Source: Bacillota bacterium (GTDB lineage Bacteria; Bacillota; Desulfitobacteriia; Desulfitobacteriales; JAJXUE01). From it: 34,901 nt of DNA. Numbering within the stretch: the first letter of the stretch is position 1; each line of letters starts with the position of its first letter. The position numbers and the translations under genes were made by a program. The notes under the pieces are model-generated. The model ran no database searches, was not told where the DNA came from, and worked only from the letters and a program-made list of their open reading frames with translations. The DNA is taken from positions 1 through 34,901 of the forward strand of contig JAJZPO010000026.1 in the NCBI GenBank assembly GCA_021811155.1, read 5' to 3'. Shown in pieces: positions 28,941-34,901 of the stretch.

Positions 28941-29738
28941 TCAACTTATTATCAGCGCCACGAAAAGGTAGTATACAGCAGGAACGGTAAAAAGGATACT
29001 GTCAAAGCGGTCCAGTACCCCGCCGTGGCCCGGAATCAGCCAACCCGAATCCTTTACGCCTGCAAAGCGTTTTAGGGCTGATTCCACCAGATCACCCAAC
29101 TGGGCGCTGATCCCTACAGCCGACGCCAGCACGCACATGAGCCCTGGAGTAAGGCTTTGGTCCGGCAGCAGCTTGCCAACAATAAAGGCTGCTGCCACCG
29201 CAGCAAGAACGCCGCCTATAGCCCCTTCCACCGTCTTGTTGGGGCTTACCAGTGGAGCCAGCTTGTGCCTTCCCAAGACCCGGCCCACAAAGTATGCTCC
29301 CGTATCCGTTGCCCATGTCAGGCCGATAGCCAGAAAAGTGAGATAGATTCCCTGGTTTAGCCCCCTCAGCAAAATAATATGGGAAAAGAGCAGCGCCACA
29401 TAGGTTACCGCAAAAAAATTAAACGACAAGTCTTCAATCCGCTGTTGGGGATACCTGAAAACAAAAAACACCAGGCAATAAATCAGCCAGAGGGCAAAGA
29501 GAAAAAACAAAAACCTGCCTTGTTCAAGGTATGCGCCCAAGACCAGGATTAATCCGCCAACGTAACCTGAAATTTTCCAGGACTTCAGGCCGAGTCCCGC
29601 AACCATCCCGAACAACTCGCGCAAGGCCAGCAGCGTTAACACTCCAGTGGCGAAAAGGAGGAAAAGTCCACCCTTGTACACAATGAAAAGAAATAAGGGC
29701 CCTAAGACCACAGCACTGATTATACGCGTCAGGAGCAT
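28941..29738 (-). CDS. cdsA: Phosphatidate cytidylyltransferase
   Basis: C-terminal signature SAQLGDLVESALKRFAGVKDSGWLIPGHGGVLDRFDS; start at MLLTRIISAV. Confidence 0.96.
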   Translation of the reverse strand: MLLTRIISAVVLGPLFLFIVYKGGLFLLFATGVLTLLALRELFGMVAGLGLKSWKISGYVGGLILVLGAYLEQGRFLFFLFALWLIYCLVFFVFRYPQQRIEDLSFNFFAVTYVALLFSHIILLRGLNQGIYLTFLAIGLTWATDTGAYFVGRVLGRHKLAPLVSPNKTVEGAIGGVLAAVAAAFIVGKLLPDQSLTPGLMCVLASAVGISAQLGDLVESALKRFAGVKDSGWLIPGHGGVLDRFDSILFTVPAVYYLFVALIIS

Positions 29739-29793
29739 CAGATCACCGCCGTAAAACACTAATTAGTACTCAATGGGATATTCTTACAGGTCA

Positions 29794-29880
<87 letters not shown>

Positions 29881-29949
29881 AAACCCGAAGCCGGTTATAC
29901 GTTACCATCAGTGGATGAAGTCTTTCAAGGCCCGGAAGCGGGCATGCAC

Positions 29950-29977
29950 TCGGACTTCGGACTTCGAACATCGGACC
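29950..29977 (+). repeat. Class II heptad repeat (TCGGACT x2, TCGAACA, TCGGACC) at the uppS 3' end
   Basis: tcggact tcggact tcgaaca tcggacc immediately before the uppS stop codon. Confidence 0.75.
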
Positions 29978-29978
29978 T

Positions 29979-30764
29979 CTATTTGATGCCCCCGTACCGG
30001 CGGTCACGCTGTTGGTAAACCAGTAAGGCCTTGAGCAATTGAATCTTATTAAAGTCAGGCCAGAGGGTATCGGTGACATAAATTTCTGAATAGGCCAACT
30101 GCCAGAGCAGGTAATTGCTTACTCTCATTTCCCCGGAAGTTCTGATGAGAAAATCAGGGTCGGGCAAACCTGCCGTATAAAGAAAGCCCGCAAACATTTC
30201 TTCATTTATATCTTCCGGCTGGCATTTTCCCTTCTTCACCAGGCGAGCTATCTCCCGGGTGGCATTGATTATTTCGACCCGTCCACCGTAATTCAAGGCG
30301 AGGTTCAGGACCAATCCGGTGTTACTAGCAGTGAGCTTCCCGGCCCGGGCCAGTTCCGCCTGGGCAGCCTGGGGCAGCTCGCTCAGACCCCCGATAGCCC
30401 GGATCCGTACATTGTTGCGGTGGAGTTCCTCCGTTTCCCGCTGCAGATATTCAATTAGCAGGTCCATCAAAATATTCACTTCATCCCTGGGTCTCTTCCA
30501 GTTTTCCGTGGAAAATGCGTAAACAGTCAGGACCTCCAGGCCAAGATTGGAACAGGTTTTTACGGCGGTTCGCAGGGCCTCAACTCCAGCCCGGTGTCCC
30601 AAACTGCGGGGCAAACCCCTTTTTCTGGCCCAACGGCCGTTACCGTCCATAATAATCGCCAAGTGCCTGGGCAGATTATGCAGAGCGCCAAGCAGGTCTG
30701 CCTCAGTTTCCTCCGCGTCCTTGTTTCTGTTAAATTTTGCCCAGAACTGTCGTAAGTCCACCAA
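29979..30764 (-). CDS. uppS: Isoprenyl transferase (undecaprenyl diphosphate synthase)
   Basis: HLAIIMDGNGRWARKRGLPRSLGHRAGVEALR...VYAFSTENWKRP...RTSGEMRVSNYLLWQLAYSEIYVTDTLWPDF. Confidence 0.97.
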   Translation of the reverse strand: MVDLRQFWAKFNRNKDAEETEADLLGALHNLPRHLAIIMDGNGRWARKRGLPRSLGHRAGVEALRTAVKTCSNLGLEVLTVYAFSTENWKRPRDEVNILMDLLIEYLQRETEELHRNNVRIRAIGGLSELPQAAQAELARAGKLTASNTGLVLNLALNYGGRVEIINATREIARLVKKGKCQPEDINEEMFAGFLYTAGLPDPDFLIRTSGEMRVSNYLLWQLAYSEIYVTDTLWPDFNKIQLLKALLVYQQRDRRYGGIK

Positions 30765-30796
30765 ATTAACCTCCGCAGCAGTCCCTAGTTCCTAAC

Positions 30797-30821
30797 AAAA
30801 ACCCCCTGTTTCAGGGGGTTG
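30797..30821 (-). terminator. Rho-independent terminator overlapping the ferredoxin stop codon
   Basis: Minus strand AACCCCCTGAAACAGGGGGTTTTTG. Confidence 0.9.
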
Positions 30822-30999
30822 TTTCTGTCTGGGCCTGAATAGCTCCCAGCGGGCATGCAGTTAGACAAATCCGGCATCCCGTGCACATATCAGGGTGGAT
30901 AGAATAAGAACCCTCTGTGAGCCGGATGGCCCCAATCGGACAGGAGTCGGTACAGATTCCACACTGCAGGCATCTCTCGCGTAAAATGATATATGTCAT
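30811..30999 (-). CDS. 4Fe-4S dicluster ferredoxin-like protein
   Basis: 62 aa with two CxxCxxCxxxC motifs: CLQCGICTDSCP, CTGCRICLTACP. Confidence 0.9.
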   Translation of the reverse strand: MTYIILRERCLQCGICTDSCPIGAIRLTEGSYSIHPDMCTGCRICLTACPLGAIQAQTETTP

Positions 31000-31202
31000 T
31001 TTACTCCCTTATAATCCCTGAAAGCTATGACCAATTCACAATCTCCGGCAGCCAGAGTTCTTTGCCTCACTACCCTCGCTTCACCCACTGGCTCACCGCC
31101 CCGGGGCGGCCGGGTGGTTTTAATTTGTACATTTCCGATTCCGGCGTCTGCCAGCACCTTCTTGGCTTCAGTCAATTCCAGCGCCACAACGTCAGGCAGC
31201 AT
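30996..31202 (-). CDS. Small single-PASTA-domain protein
   Basis: 68 aa MLPDVVALELTEAKKVLADAGIGNVQIKTTRPPRG...RVVRQRTLAAGDCELVIAF, PASTA pattern; overlaps the ferredoxin start (ATGA). Confidence 0.78.
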   Translation of the reverse strand: MLPDVVALELTEAKKVLADAGIGNVQIKTTRPPRGGEPVGEARVVRQRTLAAGDCELVIAFRDYKGVK

Positions 31203-31234
31203 ATCAATAACCCCTAGTGTTTTATTCTAAGTGA

Positions 31235-31394
31235 AGTATTCAGAAGTCAGGAGTCAGAATTCGGACTCCCATACCGCCAAGCGGCACCACTGATGAATGA
31301 AACATGACTTAAGATAGGTCATACTGATTCTGACTTCCGAGTGAGTCAATCAAGAACCGTCCCCAACTGACTCATGACTCTTGAATTCTGACCC
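31235..31394. repeat. Class I heptad inverted-repeat element E
   Basis: Left arm agtattcagaagtcaggagtcagaattcgg; right arms attctgacttccgagtgagtca and actgactcatgactcttgaattctgacc. Confidence 0.75.
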
Positions 31395-31405
31395 CAAAGC
31401 GTTTC

Positions 31406-32811
<1,406 letters not shown>

Positions 32812-33465
32812 TTAACGGCTCATTTCCTTCATTACTTCAGCGGCAAAATCATCCTGGCGTTTTTCCAGTCCCTGTCCCATTTCCCACCGCACAAAACGGC
32901 GCACAGAAATCTTCTCGCCAATTTTAGACGTCTTCTCCAAAACCAGGTCCTTGACAGTCTTATCAGGGTCTTTGACAAAAGGCTGCTCCATCAGACAAAA
33001 CTCTTTGTAAAACTTTTCAATCCTGCCTTCAACCATTTTGTCCACGATTTTTTCAGGTTTGCCTTCATTTAAAGCCTGAACCCGCAAAATGTCCCGTTCG
33101 TGCTGCAGCACAGCCTCAGGCACATCTTCTCTGTTCAAATACTCCGGTTTAGCGGCCGCTATCTGCATTGACAGATCCTTGACCAGGGCGCGAAACTCTT
33201 CTCCGTTGGCCACGAAGTCCGTTTCACAGTTTACTTCCAGCAGGACGCCGATCCTGCCGCCGCCATGAATATAGGAATCTACGATCCCTTCCGCAGCAAT
33301 CCGGCCCTCTTTCTTGGCCGCCGCGGCTAGACCTTTTTCCCTTAAAAAGTCAACGGCTTTGTCCATGTTTCCGTCTGTGCCGGCCAGAGCCTTCTTGCAG
33401 TCCATCATCCCCGCCCCGGTACGCTCGCGGAGTTCTTTAACCATCGCAGCAGTTACTTCCGCCAT
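32812..33465 (-). CDS. tsf: Elongation factor Ts
   Basis: [36 protein letters not shown]. Confidence 0.98.
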   Translation of the reverse strand: MAEVTAAMVKELRERTGAGMMDCKKALAGTDGNMDKAVDFLREKGLAAAAKKEGRIAAEGIVDSYIHGGGRIGVLLEVNCETDFVANGEEFRALVKDLSMQIAAAKPEYLNREDVPEAVLQHERDILRVQALNEGKPEKIVDKMVEGRIEKFYKEFCLMEQPFVKDPDKTVKDLVLEKTSKIGEKISVRRFVRWEMGQGLEKRQDDFAAEVMKEMSR

Positions 33466-33531
33466 TCAATATGTACCCCCTTAAACCTTATCAAATTATT
33501 CCTAACCAAATTCTCCAGTAAATATACAAGG

Positions 33532-33614
33532 GTATTCAGAATTCAGTAGTCAGAACTCAGAATTCTTTAAATGACAGCCGTTGTCTTATTCTGACTCCTG
33601 ACTCCTGACTCCTA
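33532..33614. repeat. Class I heptad inverted-repeat element F
   Basis: Left arm tattcagaattcagtagtcagaactcagaat; right arm attctgactcctgactcctgactcct. Confidence 0.82.
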
Positions 33615-33620
33615 TGTCGC

Positions 33621-33676
33621 ACAAAAAAGGTAGGATGAACCAGCGGGTATGCTACCCGGAACCGGTCACCCTACCT
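33621..33676 (-). terminator. Rho-independent terminator downstream of rpsB
   Basis: Minus strand GGTAGGgtgaccggttcCGGGTAgcaTACCCGctggttcatCCTACCTTTTTT. Confidence 0.85.
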
Positions 33677-33683
33677 CTGTCAA

Positions 33684-34406
33684 TTATTCCTCAACTCCCA
33701 CAGCTTCCGCTGCCTCTTCCTGGGCCCCGTGGGTCCCTTCGATTACAGCATCAGCCATTTTTGCAGTCAGGAGCTTCACGGCCCGGATAGCATCATCATT
33801 GCCTGGAATGACTACATTGATTTCGTCAGGATCGCAGTTGGTGTCTACGATTCCAACTATGGGAATATTCAACTTGCGGGCTTCAGCCACAGCAATACGT
33901 TCTTTGCGGGGGTCCACCACAAACAAAGCCGAAGGCAGTTTACGCATTTCCTTGATACCACCCAGGAAGCGCTCCAATTTTTCCATTTCATGCAAAAGCT
34001 GAGCCACTTCTTTTTTCGGCAGAACTTCAAAAGTGCCTTCAGCCTGCATTTTTTCCAACTGGCGCAACCGGTCAATTCTCTTTTGGATGGTCTGAAAATT
34101 TGTCAGCATTCCGCCCAGCCAGCGCTCGTTGACAAAGAACATACCGCAGCGAAGCGCTTCCTCTTTCACCGATTCCTGGGCCTGCTTTTTGGTACCGACA
34201 AAGAGGATAGTGCCGCCGTTAGCCGCTGCATCCCGCACGTAATTGTAAGCTTCTTCAACCTTCTTGACAGTTTTTTGCAAGTCGATGATGTAGATGCCGT
34301 TACGTTCGGTAAAAATGTAGCGAGCCATTTTGGGGTTCCAGCGACGGGTTTGGTGCCCGAAGTGAACACCGGCCTCCAACAGTTGCTTCATAGAGATTAC
34401 AGCCAT
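33684..34406 (-). CDS. rpsB: 30S ribosomal protein S2
   Basis: [46 protein letters not shown]. Confidence 0.98.
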   Translation of the reverse strand: MAVISMKQLLEAGVHFGHQTRRWNPKMARYIFTERNGIYIIDLQKTVKKVEEAYNYVRDAAANGGTILFVGTKKQAQESVKEEALRCGMFFVNERWLGGMLTNFQTIQKRIDRLRQLEKMQAEGTFEVLPKKEVAQLLHEMEKLERFLGGIKEMRKLPSALFVVDPRKERIAVAEARKLNIPIVGIVDTNCDPDEINVVIPGNDDAIRAVKLLTAKMADAVIEGTHGAQEEAAEAVGVEE

Positions 34407-34521
34407 TAATTACACCTCCTCTCCCGGTCGTTTGTTTCCTCCGCCCGTTTCATCTCCCACCGGACCGGAAAACCGGCAACACCGGAGCGGATCCAACAAG
34501 CGTGTGTAATACACCCTAAAC

Positions 34522-34550
34522 AATATAGCATAAGCCACCAATTCTGGCAA
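34522..34550 (-). promoter_or_regulatory. SigA-type promoter for rpsB
   Basis: Minus strand TTGCCA-N17-TATATT, with TGC extended -10. Confidence 0.7.
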
Positions 34551-34561
34551 GCAAAATAAGC

Positions 34562-34901
34562 TTAATCAATTAAATTGCTGTTTATTCCGTTTGTTTGCGC
34601 AAGATTCTCCAAATCAAGCAGCAACCGGTTCCAGGGTTGGTATTGCTCGTCCAGGAAATAGGTCTTACGCCTGGTTCGCAGGCGCAAGTACTCCCGTCCT
34701 TCAGGGTAAGCCAGCAGGGTTATTTCCAACAGGTCCTTCGGCTTGAATTCACGTTTAAACACCTTGCCGTAAAAACCCAGCGCATTGGGAGAAACCATCA
34801 GGTACTTATCCCAGCTGTTTAGCGCTATCCAGCCGAGCACAATCAAGTCGCACGCATACAAGCCGGCCAGGCTGTAAACATAAACCGGCCGAAAAAGGCC
34901 T
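34562..34901 (-). CDS. Uncharacterised protein, N-terminus outside window (possible membrane/PH-like protein)
   Basis: Frame is open to the window edge (...GLFRPVYVYSLAGLYACDLIVLGWIALNSWDKYLMVSPNALGFYGK...). Confidence 0.55.
   Translation of the reverse strand, partial: GLFRPVYVYSLAGLYACDLIVLGWIALNSWDKYLMVSPNALGFYGKVFKREFKPKDLLEITLLAYPEGREYLRLRTRRKTYFLDEQYQPWNRLLLDLENLAQTNGINSNLID

Overview
The window is a chromosomal housekeeping block, with essentially every supported gene on the minus strand. Gene content suggests a Peptococcaceae-like Firmicute; this is inferred, not proven. In transcription order (high to low coordinate) it reads: partial membrane ORF, rpsB, tsf, pyrH, frr, small PASTA protein, 4Fe-4S ferredoxin, uppS, cdsA, AI-2E-type permease, dxr, rseP, ispG, proS, truncated mgtC-like ORF, polC, rimP, nusA, ylxR, L7Ae-type protein, infB, rbfA, nrnA, truB, ribF, a two-gene DUF4258-like cassette, rpsO, a lipoprotein, pnp, polysaccharide deacetylase, dacF-like carboxypeptidase, M16 peptidase, dut, small membrane protein, ymxH/ylmC. 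No rRNA, tRNA, CRISPR array or transposase was recognised. The main unusual observations are: (1) a PolC that appears to lack the DnaQ-type 3'-5' exonuclease normally inserted in its PHP domain, although the PHP motifs are present; (2) a dispersed family of 7-nt-periodic inverted-repeat elements in six intergenic gaps, often next to stop codons, plus a second heptad family at the 3' ends of pnp and uppS that encodes the last residues of PNPase; (3) a candidate toxin-antitoxin-like gene pair inserted between ribF and rpsO, with its own promoter and a hairpin repeat on each side; (4) a truncated MgtC/SapB N-terminus whose stop codon overlaps the polC start; (5) low-complexity tails of opposite charge on InfB (13-aa Pro/Arg repeats) and NusA (GEYxx and EP repeats).
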